In this document: piece after piece, positions 10,144 to 20,000 of the stretch
Numbering within the stretch: position 1 is the stretch's first letter
How the letters are laid out: each line of letters starts with the position of its first letter
Origin: Saccoglossus kowalevskii
Lineage: Eukaryota; Hemichordata; Enteropneusta; Harrimaniidae
DNA: 20,000 bases
Reading direction: 5' to 3'
NCBI RefSeq assembly: GCF_000003605.2
Contig: NW_003136714.1
Location: 1 to 20,000, forward strand
Notes under the pieces: model-generated
Told to the model about the DNA's origin: nothing
The model's database searches: none
The model's input: the letters and a program-made list of their open reading frames with translations, nothing else
Program-made: the position numbers and the translations under genes

Positions 10144-10793
10144 GAAGACTACTTCAGCTTGTCTGATATGTCAGTGTAGAACAGGAACACAATCTAATCA
10201 AACCTGCAGAAGACTACTTCAGCTTGTCTGATATGTCAGTGTAGAACAAGAACACAATCTAATCAGACCTGCAGAAGACTACTTCAGCTTGTCTGATATG
10301 TCAGTGTAGAACAAGAACACAATCTAATCAGACCTGCAGAAGACTACTTCAGCTTGTCTGATATGTCAGTGTAGAACAAGAACACAATCTAATCAGACCT
10401 GCAGAAGACTACTTCAGCTTGTCTGATATGTCAGTGTAGAACAAGAACACAATCTAATCAAACCTGCAGAAGACTACTTCAGCTTGTCTGATATGTCAGT
10501 GTATAACAGGAACCCAATCTAATCAAACCTGCAGAAGACTACTTCAGCTTGTCTGATATGTCAGTGTAGAACAAGAACACAATCTAATCAGACCTGCAGA
10601 AGACTACTTCAGCTTGTCTGATATGTCAGTGTAGAACAGGAACACAATCTAATCAGACCTGCAGAAGACTACTTCAGCTTGTCTGATATGTCAGTGTAGA
10701 ACAAGAACACAATCTAATCAGACCTGCAGAAGACTACTTCAGCTTGTCTGATATGTCAGTGTAGAACAAGAACACAATCTAATCAGACCTGCA

Positions 10794-11248
10794 GAAGACT
10801 ACTTTAGCTTGTCTGATATGTCAGTGTAGAACAAGAACCCAATCTAATCAGACCTGCAGAAGACTACTTCAGCTTGTCTGATATGTCAGTGTAGAACAAG
10901 AACACAATCTAATCAAACCTGCAGAAGACTACTTCAGCTTGTCTGATATGTCAGTGTAGAACAGAAACCCAATCTAATCAGACCTGCAGAAGACTACTTC
11001 AGCTTGTCTGATATGTCAGCGTAGAACAGAAACCAAATCTAATCAGACCTGCAGAAGACTACTTCAGCTTGTCTGATATGTCAGTGTAGAACAGAAACCA
11101 AATCTAATCAGACCTGCAGAAGACTACTTCAGCTTGTCTGATATGTCAGTGTAGAACAGAAACCCAATCTAATCAGACCTGCAGAAGACTACTTCAGCTT
11201 GTCTGATATGTCAGTGTAGAAGAGAAACCCAATCTAATCAAACCTGCA
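10794..11248. repeat. F/G-marked higher-order module, copy 2
   Basis: Order E-g, A-a, C-g, F-g, F-g, C-g, G-a. It differs from copy 1 in having two consecutive F units, the first with a private change (GTCAGCGTAG), and CAAAC at the end. It runs straight into a GTCCGAT C-a unit (11249) and a GATTACT unit ending CAGAGCTG (11314), joining this module to the downstream part of the C-rich module. Confidence 0.75.
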
Positions 11249-13458
11249 GAAGACTACTTCAGCTTGTCCGATATGTCAGTGTAGAACAGAAACCCAATCT
11301 AATCAAACCTGCAGAAGATTACTTCAGCTTGTCTGATATGTCAGTGTAGAACAAGAACACAATCTAATCAGAGCTGCAGAAGACTACTTCAGCTTGTCTG
11401 ATATGTCAGTGTAGAACAAGAACACAATCTAATCAGACCTGCAGAAGACTACTTCAGCTTGTCTGATATGTCAGTGTAGAACAAGAACACAATCTAATCA
11501 GACCTGCAGAAGATTACTTCAGCTTGTCTGATATGTCAGTGTAGAACAGGAACCCAATCTAATCAAACCTGCAGAAGACTACTTCAGCTTGTCTGATATG
11601 TCAGTGTAGAACAAGAACACAATCTAATCAGACCTGCTGAAGACTTCTTCAGCTTGTCTGATATGTCAGTGTAGAACAAGAACACAATCTAATCAGACCT
11701 GCAGAAGACTACTTTAGCTTGTCTGATATGTCAGTGTAGAACAAGAACACAATCTAATCAAACCTGCAGAAGACTACTTCAGCTTGTCTTATATGTCAGT
11801 GTAGAACAGGAACCCAATCTAATCAAACCTGCAGAAGACTACTTCAGCTTGTCTGATATGTCAGTGTAGAACAAGAACACAATCTAATCAGACCTGCAGA
11901 AGACTACTTCAGCTTGTCTGATATGTCAGTGTAGAACAAGAACACAATCTAATCAGACCTGCAGAAGACTACATCAGCTTGTCTGATATGTCAGTGTAGA
12001 ACAAGAACACAATCTAATCAGACCTGCAGAAGACTACTTCAGCTTGTCTGATATGTCAGTGTAGAACAAGAACACAATCTAATCAGACCTGCAGAAGACT
12101 ACTTCAGCTTGTCTGATATGTCAGTGTAGAACAAGAACACAATCTAATCAGACCTGCAGAAGACTACTTCAGCTTGTCTGATATGTCAGTGTAGAACAAG
12201 AACACAATCTAATCAAACCTGCAGAAGACTACTTCAGCTTGTCTGATATGTCAGTGTAGAACAGAAACCCAATCTAATCAGACCTGCAGAAGACTACTTC
12301 AGCTTGTCTGATATGTCAGTGTAGAACAGAAACCCAATCTAATCAGACCTGCAGAAGACTACTTCAGCTTGTCTGATATGTCAGTGTAGAACAGAAACCC
12401 AATCTAATCAAACCTGCAGAAGACTACTTCAGCTTGTCTGATATGTCAGTGTAGAACAGAAACCCAATCTAATCAGACCTGCAGAAGACTACTTCAGCTT
12501 GTCTGATATGTCAGTGTAGAACAGAAACCCAATCTAATCAAACCTGCAGAAGACTACTTCAGCTTGTCCGATATGTCAGTGTAGAACAGAAACCCAATCT
12601 AATCAAACCTGCAGAAGATTACTTCAGCTTGTCTGATATGTCAGTGTAGAACAAGAACACAATCTAATCAGAGCTGCAGAAGACTACTTCAGCTTGTCTG
12701 ATATGTCAGTGTAGAAAAAGAACACAATCTAATCAGACCTGCAGAAGACTACTACAGCTTGTCTGATATGTCAGTGTAGAAAAAGAACACAATCTAATCA
12801 GACCTGCAGAAGATTACTTCAGCTTGTCTGATATGTCAGTGTAGAACAGGAACCCAATCTAATCAAACCTGCAGAAGACTACTTCAGCTTGTCTGATATG
12901 TCAGTGTAGAACAAGAACCCAATCTAATCAGACCTGCAGAAGACTCCTTCAGCTTGTATGATATGTCAGTGTAGAAAAAGAACACAATCTAATCAGACCT
13001 GCAGAAGATTACTTCAGCTTGTCTGATATGTCAGTGTAGAACAGGAACCCAATCTAATCAAACCTGCAGAAGATTACTTCAGCTTGTCTGATATGTCAGT
13101 GTAGAACAAGAACACAATCTAATCAGACCTGCTGAAGACTTCTTCAGCTTGTCTGATATGTCAGTGTAGAACAAGAACACAATCTAATCAGACCTGCAGA
13201 AGACTACTTCAGCTTGTCTGATATGTCAGTGTAGAACAAGAACACAATCTAATCAGACCTGCAGAAGACTACTTCAGCTTGTCTGATATGTCAGTGTAGA
13301 ACAAGAACACAATCTAATCAAACCTGCAGAAGACTACTTCAGCTTGTCTGATATGTCAGTGTAGAACAGGAACCCAATCTAATCAAACCTGCAGAAGACT
13401 ACTTCAGCTTGTCTGATATGTCAGTGTAGAACAAGAACACAATCTAATCAGACCTGCA

Positions 13459-13848
13459 GAAGACTACTTCAGCTTGTCTGATATGTCAGTGTAGAACAAG
13501 AACCCAATCTAATCAGACCTGCAGAAGACTACTTCAGCTTGTCTGATATGTCAGTGTAGAACAGAAACCCAATCTAATCAGACCTGCAGAAGACTACTTC
13601 AGCTTGTCTGATATGTCAGTGTAGAACAGAAACCAAATCTAATCAGACCTGCAGAAGACTACTTCAGCTTGTCTGATATGTCAGTGTAGAACAGAAACCC
13701 AATCTAATCAGACCTGCAGAAGACTACTTCAGCTTGTCTGATATGTCAGTGTAGAACAGAAACCCAATCTAATCAGACCTGCAGAAGACTACTTCAGCTT
13801 GTCTGATATGTCAGTGTAGAAGAGAAACCCAATCTAATCAGACCTGCA
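13459..13848. repeat. F/G-marked higher-order module, copy 3 (one unit shorter)
   Basis: Order E-g, C-g, F-g, C-g, C-g, G-g; the A-a unit of copies 1 and 2 is missing, which fits loss of one whole monomer. The next unit (13849) carries the CAGAGCTG ending but on a normal GACTACT start, unlike most CAGAGCTG units, which begin GATTACT. This suggests a within-unit exchange at the junction. Confidence 0.7.
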
Positions 13849-14368
13849 GAAGACTACTTCAGCTTGTCTGATATGTCAGTGTAGAACAAGAACACAATCT
13901 AATCAGAGCTGCAGAAGACTACTTCAGCTTGTCTGATATGTCAGTGTAGAACAAGAACCCAATCTAATCAGACCTGCAGAAGACTACTTCAGCTTGTCTG
14001 ATATGTCAGTGTAGAACAAGAACACAATCTAATCAAACCTGCAGAAGACTACTTCAGCTTGTCTGATATGTCAGTGTAGAACAGAAACCCAATCTAATCA
14101 GACCTGCAGAAGACTACTTCAGCTTGTCTGATATGTCAGTGTAGAACAGAAACCCAATCTAATCAGACCTGCAGAAGACTACTTCAGCTTGTCTGATATG
14201 TCAGTGTAGAACAGAAACCCAATCTAATCAGACCTGCAGAAGACTACTTCAGCTTGTCTGATATGTCAGTGTAGAACAGAAACCCAATCTAATCAAACCT
14301 GCAGAAGACTACTTCAGCTTGTCTGATATGTCAGTGTAGAACAGAAACCCAATCTAATCAAACCTGCA

Positions 14369-15213
14369 GAAGACTACTTCAGCTTGTCTGATATGTCAGT
14401 GTAGAACAGAAACCCAATCTAATCAGACCTGCAGAAGACTACTTCAGCTTGTCTGATATGTCAGTGTAGAACAAGAACACAATCTAATCAGACCTGCAGA
14501 AGACTACTTCAGCTTGTCTGATATGTCAGTGTAGAACAAGAACACAATCTAATCAGACCTGCAGAAGACTACTTCAGCTTGTCTGATATGTCAGTGTAGA
14601 ACAGGAACACAATCTAATCAGACCTGCAGAAGACTACTTCAGCTTGTCTGATATGTCAGTGTAGAACAAGAACACAATCTAATCAGACCTGCAGAAGACT
14701 ACTTCAGCTTGTCTGATATGTCAGTGTAGAACAAGAACACAATCTAATCAGACCTGCAGAAGACTACTTCAGCTTGTCTGATATGTCAGTGTAGAACAAG
14801 AACACAATCTAATCAGACCTGCAGAAGACTACTTCAGCTTGTCTGATATGTCAGTGTAGAACAAGAACACAATCTAATCAAACCTGCAGAAGACTACTTC
14901 AGCTTGTCTGATATGTCAGTGTAGAACAAGAACCCAATCTAATCAGACCTGCAGAAGACTACTTCAGCTTGTCTGATATGTCAGTGTAGAACAGAAACCC
15001 AATCTAATCAGACCTGCAGAAGACTACTTCAGCTTGTCTGATATGTCAGTGTAGAACAGAAACCCAATCTAATCAAACCTGCAGAAGACTACTTCAGCTT
15101 GTCTGATATGTCAGTGTAGAACAGAAACCCAATCTAATCAGACCTGCGGAAGACTACTTCAGCTTGTCTGATATGTCAGTGTAGAACAGAAACCCAATCT
15201 AATCAAACCTGCA
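14369..15213. repeat. H-marked higher-order module, copy 2 (13 units)
   Basis: Thirteen units: C-g, A-g, A-g, H-g, three A-g, A-a, E-g, C-g, C-a, C-g, C-a. It equals copy 1 (9168-10143) with two A-g units fewer and without the ACTCCAGC change. The unit at 15084 is followed by CTGCGG in place of CTGCAG, or more exactly the next unit starts GGAAGACT with its first A changed, giving a private CpG. The next module copy begins immediately, so two H modules stand in tandem 845 bases apart. Confidence 0.7.
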
Positions 15214-15863
15214 GAAGACTACTTCAGCTTGTCTGATATGTCAGTGTAGAACAGAAACCCAATCTAATCAGACCTGCAGAAGACTACTTCAGCTTGTCTG
15301 ATATGTCAGTGTAGAACAAGAACACAATCTAATCAGACCTGCAGAAGACTACTTCAGCTTGTCTGATATGTCAGTGTAGAACAAGAACACAATCTAATCA
15401 GACCTGCAGAAGACTACTTCAGCTTGTCTGATATGTCAGTGTAGAACAGGAACACAATCTAATCAGACCTGCAGAAGACTACTTCAGCTTGTCTGATATG
15501 TCAGTGTAGAACAAGAACACAATCTAATCAGACCTGCAGAAGACTACTTCAGCTTGTCTGATATGTCAGTGTAGAACAAGAACACAATCTAATCAGACCT
15601 GCAGAAGACTACTTCAGCTTGTCTGATATGTCAGTGTAGAACAAGAACACAATCTAATCAGACCTGCAGAAGACTACTTCAGCTTGTCTGATATGTCAGT
15701 ATAGAACAAGAACACAATCTAATCAGACCTGCAGAAGACTACTTCAGCTTGTCTGATATGTCAGTGTAGAACAAGAACACAATCTAATCAGACCTGCAGA
15801 AGACTACTCCAGCTTGTCTGATATGTCAGTGTAGAACAGAAACCCAATCTAATCAGACCTGCA
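15214..15863. repeat. H-marked higher-order module, copy 3 (partial)
   Basis: Ten units: C-g, A-g, A-g, H-g, five A-g (one with GTCAGTATAG), then a unit with ACTCCAGC. This matches the first ten units of 9168-10143, including ACTCCAGC at the tenth place. That tenth unit (15799) has linker C-g, whereas copy 1 has A-a, so the match breaks inside the unit between its hairpin and its linker. Downstream the array switches to the segment shared with 1301-2015, making this a probable recombination junction. Confidence 0.7.
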
Positions 15864-16578
15864 GAAGACTACTTCAGCTTGTCTGATATGTCAGTGTAGA
15901 ACAAGAACACAATCTAATCAGACCTGCAGAAGATTACTTCAGCTTGTCTGATATGTCAGTGTAGAACAGGAACCCAATCTAATCAAACCTGCAGAAGACT
16001 ACTTCAGCTTGTCTGATATGTCAGTGTAGAACAAGAACACAATCTAATCAGACCTGCTGAAGACTTCTTCAGCTTGTCTGATATGTCAGTGTAGAACAAG
16101 AACACAATCTAATCAGACCTGCAGAAGACTACTTCAGCTTGTCTGATATGTCAGTGTAGAACAAGAACACAATCTAATCAAACCTGCTGAAGACTACTTC
16201 AGCTTGTCTTATATGTCAGTGTAGAACAGGAACCCAATCTAATCAAACCTGCAGAAGACTACTTCAGCTTGTCTGATATGTCAGTGTAGAACAAGAACAC
16301 AATCTAATCAGACCTGCAGAAGACTACTTCAGCTTGTCTGATATGTCAGTGTAGAACAAGAACACAATCTAATCAGACCTGCAGAAGACTACATCAGCTT
16401 GTCTGATATGTCAGTGTAGAACAAGAACACAATCTAATCAGACCTGCAGAAGACTACTTCAGCTTGTCTGATATGTCAGTGTAGAACAAGAACACAATCT
16501 AATCAGACCTGCAGAAGACTACTTCAGCTTGTCTGATATGTCAGTGTAGAACAAGAACCCAATCTAATCAGACCTGCA
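15864..16578. repeat. 11-unit segment duplicated from/to 1301-2015
   Basis: This has the same eleven units as 1301-2015, with a single visible base difference (the other copy has CTCGTC at 1967). Direction of copying cannot be told from the sequence, though the change at 1967 is private to the left copy and creates a CpG, so this copy is closer to consensus. Confidence 0.8.
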
Positions 16579-16708
16579 GAAGACTACTTCAGCTTGTCTG
16601 ATATGTCAGTGTAGAACAGAAACCCAATCTAATCAAACCTGCAGAAGACTACTTCAGCTTGTCTGATATGTCAGTGTAGAACAGAAACCCAATCTAATCA
16701 GACCTGCA

Positions 16709-17943
16709 GAAGACTACTTCAGCTTGTCTGATATGTCAGTGTAGAACAGAAACCCAATCTAATCAGACCTGCAGAAGACTACTTCAGCTTGTCTGATATG
16801 TCAGTGTAGAACAAGAACACAATCTAATCAGACATGCAGAAGACTACTTCAGCTTGTCTGATATGTCAGTGTAGAACAGAAACCCAATCTAATCAAACCT
16901 GCAGAAGACTACTTCAGCTTGTCTGATATGTCAGTGTAGAACAGAAACCCAATCTAATCAAACCTGCAGAAGACTACTTCAGCTTGTCTGATATGTCAGT
17001 GTAGAACAGAAACCCAATCTAATCAGACCTGCAGAAGACTACTTCAGCTTGTCTGATATGTCAGTGTAGAACAGAAACCCAATCTAATCAAACCTGCAGA
17101 AGACTACTTCAGCTTGTCCGATATGTCAGTGTAGAACAGAAACCCAATCTAATCAAACCTGCAGAAGATTACTTCAGCTTGTCTGATATGTCAGTGTAGA
17201 ACAAGAACACAATCTAATCAGAGCTGCAGAAGACTACTTCAGCTTGTCTGATATGTCAGTGTAGAACAAGAACACAATCTAATCAGACCTGCAGAAGACT
17301 ACTTCAGCTTGTCTGATATGTCAGTGTAGAAAAAGAACACAATCTAATCAGACCTGCAGAAGATTACTTCAGCTTGTCTGATATGTCAGTGTAGAACAGG
17401 AACCCAATCTAATCAAACCTGCAGAAGACTACTTCAGCTTGTCTGATATGTCAGTGTAGAACAAGAACACAATCTAATCAGACCTGCAGAAGACTACTTC
17501 AGCTTGTCTGATATGTCAGTGTAGAAAAAGAACACAATCTAATCAGACCTGCAGAAGATTACTTCAGCTTGTCTGATATGTCAGTGTAGAACAGGAACCC
17601 AATCTAATCAAACCTGCAGAAGACTAATTCAGCTTGTCTGATATGTCAGTGTAGAACAAGAACACAATCTAATCAGACCTGCTGAAGACTTCTTCAGCTT
17701 GTCTGATATGTCAGTGTAGAACAAGAACACAATCTAATCAGACCTGCAGAAGACTACTTCAGCTTGTCTGATATGTCAGTGTAGAACAAGAACACAATCT
17801 AATCAGACCTGCAGAAGACTACTTCAGCTTGTCTGATATGTCAGTGTAGAACAAGAACACAATCTAATCAAACCTGCAGAAGACTACTTCAGCTTGTCTG
17901 ATATGTCAGTGTAGAACAGGAACCCAATCTAATCAAACCTGCA
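16709..17943. repeat. 19-unit higher-order segment matching 3641-4809
   Basis: This is the complete form of the block described at 3641-4809. It contains the CAGACATG marker (unit 16774), GTCCGAT (17099), CAGAGCTG (17164), two D units (17294, 17489), the extra GACTAATTC unit (17619) and the ACTT-loop unit (17684). It also resembles 196-520, where D-g, GATTACT B-a and GACTAATTC units appear in a similar but not identical order. It ends at the 45-base deletion. Confidence 0.75.
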
Positions 17944-17963
17944 GAAATCTAATCAGACCTGCA
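17944..17963. repeat. 20-base monomer remnant (45-base deletion)
   Basis: After CTGCA the unit reads GAA and then joins ATCTAATCAGACCTGCA, so monomer positions 4-48 are missing. The two ends share the dinucleotide AA, so the breakpoint is ambiguous by two bases and fits microhomology or slippage. The deletion removes the hairpin loop, right arms and linker. It is the only large internal deletion in the window and follows a B-a unit that in other copies leads into C-a units; here A-g units follow instead. Confidence 0.9.
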
Positions 17964-18158
17964 GAAGACTACTTCAGCTTGTCTGATATGTCAGTGTAGA
18001 ACAAGAACACAATCTAATCAGACCTGCAGAAGACTACTTCAGCTTGTCTGATATGTCAGTGTAGAACAAGAACACAATCTAATCAGACCTGCAGAAGACT
18101 ACTTCAGCTTGTCTGATATGTCAGTGTAGAACAAGAACACAATCTAATCAGACCTGCA

Positions 18159-18418
18159 GAAGACTACTTCAGCTTGTCTGATATGTCAGTGTAGAACAAG
18201 AACCCAATCTAATCAGACCTGCAGAAGACTACTTCAGCTTGTCTGATATGTCAGTGTAGAACAAGAACACAATCTAATCAAACCTGCAGAAGACTACTTC
18301 AGCTTGTCTGATATGTCAGTGTAGAACAGAAACCCAATCTAATCAGACCTGCAGAAGACTACTTCAGCTTGTCTGATATGTCAGTGTAGAACAGAAACCA
18401 AATCTAATCAGACCTGCA
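18159..18418. repeat. F/G-marked module, truncated copy
   Basis: Units E-g, A-a, C-g, F-g are present, but the expected C-g, C-g, G units are replaced by B-a, A-g ending CTGCT and the ACTT-loop unit (18549). The switch right after the F unit marks an exchange junction near 18419, in register with the 65-base period. Confidence 0.7.
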
Positions 18419-19068
18419 GAAGACTACTTCAGCTTGTCTGATATGTCAGTGTAGAACAGGAACCCAATCTAATCAAACCTGCAGAAGACTACTTCAGCTT
18501 GTCTGATATGTCAGTGTAGAACAAGAACACAATCTAATCAGACCTGCTGAAGACTTCTTCAGCTTGTCTGATATGTCAGTGTAGAACAAGAACACAATCT
18601 AATCAGACCTGCAGAAGACTACTTCAGCTTGTCTGATATGTCAGTGTAGAACAAGAACACAATCTAATCAGACCTGCAGAAGACTACTTCAGCTTGTCTG
18701 ATATGTCAGTGTAGAACAAGAACACAATCTAATCAAACCTGCAGACGACTACTTCAGCTTGTCTGATATGTCAGTGTAGAACAGGAACCCAATCTAATCA
18801 AACCTGCAGAAGACTACTTCAGCTTGTCTGATATGTCAGTGTAGAACAAGAACACAATCTAATCAGACCTGCAGAAGACTACTTCAGCTTGTCTGATATG
18901 TCAGTGTAGAACAAGAACACAATCTAATCAGACCTGCAGAAGACTACTTCAGCTTGTCTGATATGTCAGTGTAGAACAAGAACACAATCTAATCAAACCT
19001 GCAGAAGACTACTTCAGCTTGTCTGATATGTCAGTGTAGAACAAGAACACAATCTAATCAGACCTGCA

Positions 19069-19523
19069 GAAGACTACTTCAGCTTGTCTGATATGTCAGT
19101 GTAGAACAAGAACCCAATCTAATTAGACCTGCAGAAGACTACTTCAGCTTGTCTGGTATGTCAGTGTAGAACAAGAACACAATCTAATCAAACCTGCAGA
19201 AGACTACTTCAGCTTGTCTGATATGTCAGTGTAGAACAGAAACCCAATCTAATCAGACCTGCAGAAGACTACTTCAGCTTGTCTGATATGTCAGTGTAGA
19301 ACAGAAACCAAATCTAATCAGACCTGCAGAAGACCACTTCAGCTTGTCTGATATGTCAGTGTAGAACAGAAACCCAATCTAATCAGACCTGCAGAAGACT
19401 ACTTCAGCTTGTCTGATATGTCAGTGTAGAACAGAAACCCAATCTAATCAGACCTGCAGAAGACTACTTCAGCTTGTCTGATATGTCAGTGTAGAAGAGA
19501 AACCCAATCTAATCAAACCTGCA
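19069..19523. repeat. F/G-marked higher-order module, copy 4
   Basis: Order E-g (with AATTAGAC), A-a (with GGTATG), C-g, F-g, C-g (with GACCACT), C-g, G-a. It has the same order as 5527-5981 but more private single-base changes than the other copies, as expected closer to an array margin. It is followed by a GATTACT unit ending CAGAGCTG (19524), then A-g, D-g and GATTACT B-a. Confidence 0.75.
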
Positions 19524-19783
19524 GAAGATTACTTCAGCTTGTCTGATATGTCAGTGTAGAACAAGAACACAATCTAATCAGAGCTGCAGAAGACTACTTC
19601 AGCTTGTCTGATATGTCAGTGTAGAACAAGAACACAATCTAATCAGACCTGCAGAAGACTACTTCAGCTTGTCTGATATGTCAGTGTAGAAAAAGAACAC
19701 AATCTAATCAGACCTGCAGAAGATTACTTCAGCTTGTCTGATATGTCAGTGTAGAACAGGAACCCAATCTAATCAAACCTGCA

Positions 19784-19913
19784 GAAGACTACTTCAGCTT
19801 GTCTGATATGTCAGTGTAGAACAGGAACCCAATCTAATCAAACCTGCGAAGAACTACTGCACCTTGTGAGAAATGTCATGGTAAAACCTGTTTCCTGTCT
19901 AATCAGACCTGCA
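19784..19913. repeat. Damaged units near the right margin
   Basis: The unit at 19784 is 64 bases because the final A of CTGCA is missing. The next (19848-19913, 66 bases) is strongly degenerate: it begins GAAGAACTACTGCACCTTG, its middle part (GAGAAATGTCATGG, AAAACCTGTTTCC) is barely alignable, and only the last 16 or so bases (TCTAATCAGACCTGCA) are normal. Its right stem arm GTCTGAT is lost. This is the most divergent full-length unit in the window. Confidence 0.85.
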
Positions 19914-20000
19914 GAAGACTACTTCAGCTTGTCTGATATGGCAGTGTAGAACAAGAACACAATCTAATCAGACCTGCAGAAGACTACTTTCAGCTTGTTT
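19914..20000. repeat. Last full unit and partial terminal unit
   Basis: The unit at 19914-19978 is normal apart from GATATGGCAG (G for T). The final 22 bases start another unit with an extra T (ACTTTCAGC) and GTTT for GTCT. The rise of changes from 19784 onward mirrors the left edge and suggests the right margin of the array lies close to, but beyond, base 20000. Confidence 0.7.

Larger units (their letters stand above)
1..20000. repeat. Satellite DNA array, 65-base monomer
   Basis: The whole window is a head-to-tail array of one 65-base unit. Taking GAAGA as the start, units begin at 1, 66, 131, 196 and so on; the phase shifts only at a handful of indels. I count 309 units: about 300 of exactly 65 bases, a few of 64 or 66, one 20-base remnant and a partial unit at the end. 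Most core units differ from consensus at only a few positions. The consensus is about 40% G+C, has no CpG, and carries a PstI site (CTGCAG) and an AluI site (AGCT). No unique sequence interrupts the array, so there is no gene, promoter or terminator to describe. On the plus strand TGA (monomer position 21), TAG (34) and TAA (52) close all frames within about 100 bases because 65 is not a multiple of 3. The minus strand has stops in all three frames of each unit. Size and purity fit eukaryotic satellite DNA; I do not recognise the family or species. Confidence 0.97.

Noticed and set aside
1-20000. CRISPR array
   Set aside because: Repeats are directly adjacent with no unique spacers; the variable linker shows only a few recurring types, and no cas-like gene is present.
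1-20000. Repetitive protein-coding gene
   Set aside because: 65 is not a multiple of 3, and TGA, TAG and TAA in each unit close every plus-strand frame within about 100 bases. The minus strand has stops in all frames of each unit.
1-20000. Plasmid or phage iterons / replication origin
   Set aside because: Over 300 copies in 20 kb, with no replication gene or AT-rich unwinding region, is far outside iteron arrays. Subfamily and higher-order structure fit satellite DNA.
1-20000. CENP-B box in the monomer
   Set aside because: The core needs TTCG and CGGG at fixed spacing; the consensus has no CpG at all, and no unit that I read contains the motif.
1-20000. Hammerhead ribozyme in the satellite, because CTGATAT lies upstream of AGAAAC in C-type units
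   Set aside because: The conserved CUGANGA core is broken (CUGAUAU), there is no suitable stem between the two parts, and most units lack GAAAC.
1-20000. Strict higher-order repeat with one fixed period
   Set aside because: Marker spacings vary (for example GTCCGAT units 5, 10, 17, 20, 35, 35, 54 and 70 units apart), so only a mosaic of modules is supported.

Overview
This window contains no gene that I can support. From base 1 to base 20000 it is one head-to-tail tandem array of a 65-base monomer: 309 units by my hand count, of which about 300 are exactly 65 bases long. This is the architecture of eukaryotic satellite DNA, in the heterochromatic, pericentromeric or subtelomeric style. The monomer consensus is about 40% G+C and has no CpG. 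Without flanking genes the taxon cannot be fixed. A eukaryotic chromosome, possibly one with methylated and CpG-depleted DNA, is the most economical reading, but that is inference.

Monomer anatomy (numbering from the GAAGA that follows CTGCA). Positions 1-24 together with positions 54-65 of the preceding unit form a 36-base interrupted palindrome: ATCAGAC, 2-base bulge, GC(A)GAAG, ACTA loop, CTTC(A)GC, 2-base bulge, GTCTGAT. Positions 25-53 are a linker, and most of the variation is at its positions 39-48 (types A to H below). Coding is excluded: 65 is not a multiple of 3, and stops recur so that every frame on both strands closes within about 100 bases.

Linker types used in this annotation: A = AACAAGAACACA, B = AACAGGAACCCA, C = AACAGAAACCCA, D = AAAAAGAACACA, E = AACAAGAACCCA, F = AACAGAAACCAA, G = AAGAGAAACCCA, H = AACAGGAACACA. 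Suffix g or a means the left stem arm ends CAGAC or CAAAC.

Layout. Bases 1-130 are two diverged monomers (about 11 and 6 differences from consensus), which looks like an array edge. Bases 131-19847 are a homogenised core that is not a simple repeat. Marked monomer variants recur in fixed order, which defines higher-order modules that are reused in different combinations. Examples are the near-identical 715-base pair at 1301-2015 and 15864-16578, the long pair at 3641-4809 and 16709-17943, the F/G-marked module seen four times plus one truncated copy, and the H-marked module seen three times. Rare events inside the core are single-base indels (in units at 3901, 5135, 5266, 6502, 10013 and 19784), one 45-base deletion (17944-17963) and apparent chimeric monomers (4485, 15799). 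Bases 19848-19913 are a strongly degenerate monomer, followed by one normal unit and a damaged partial one, suggesting that the right margin is near.

The most notable points are the long dyad in every unit, a subset of 13 units in which one base change makes the inner stem perfect, and the mosaic higher-order organisation that records unequal exchange. I found no enzyme system, CRISPR array, mobile element or RNA gene.
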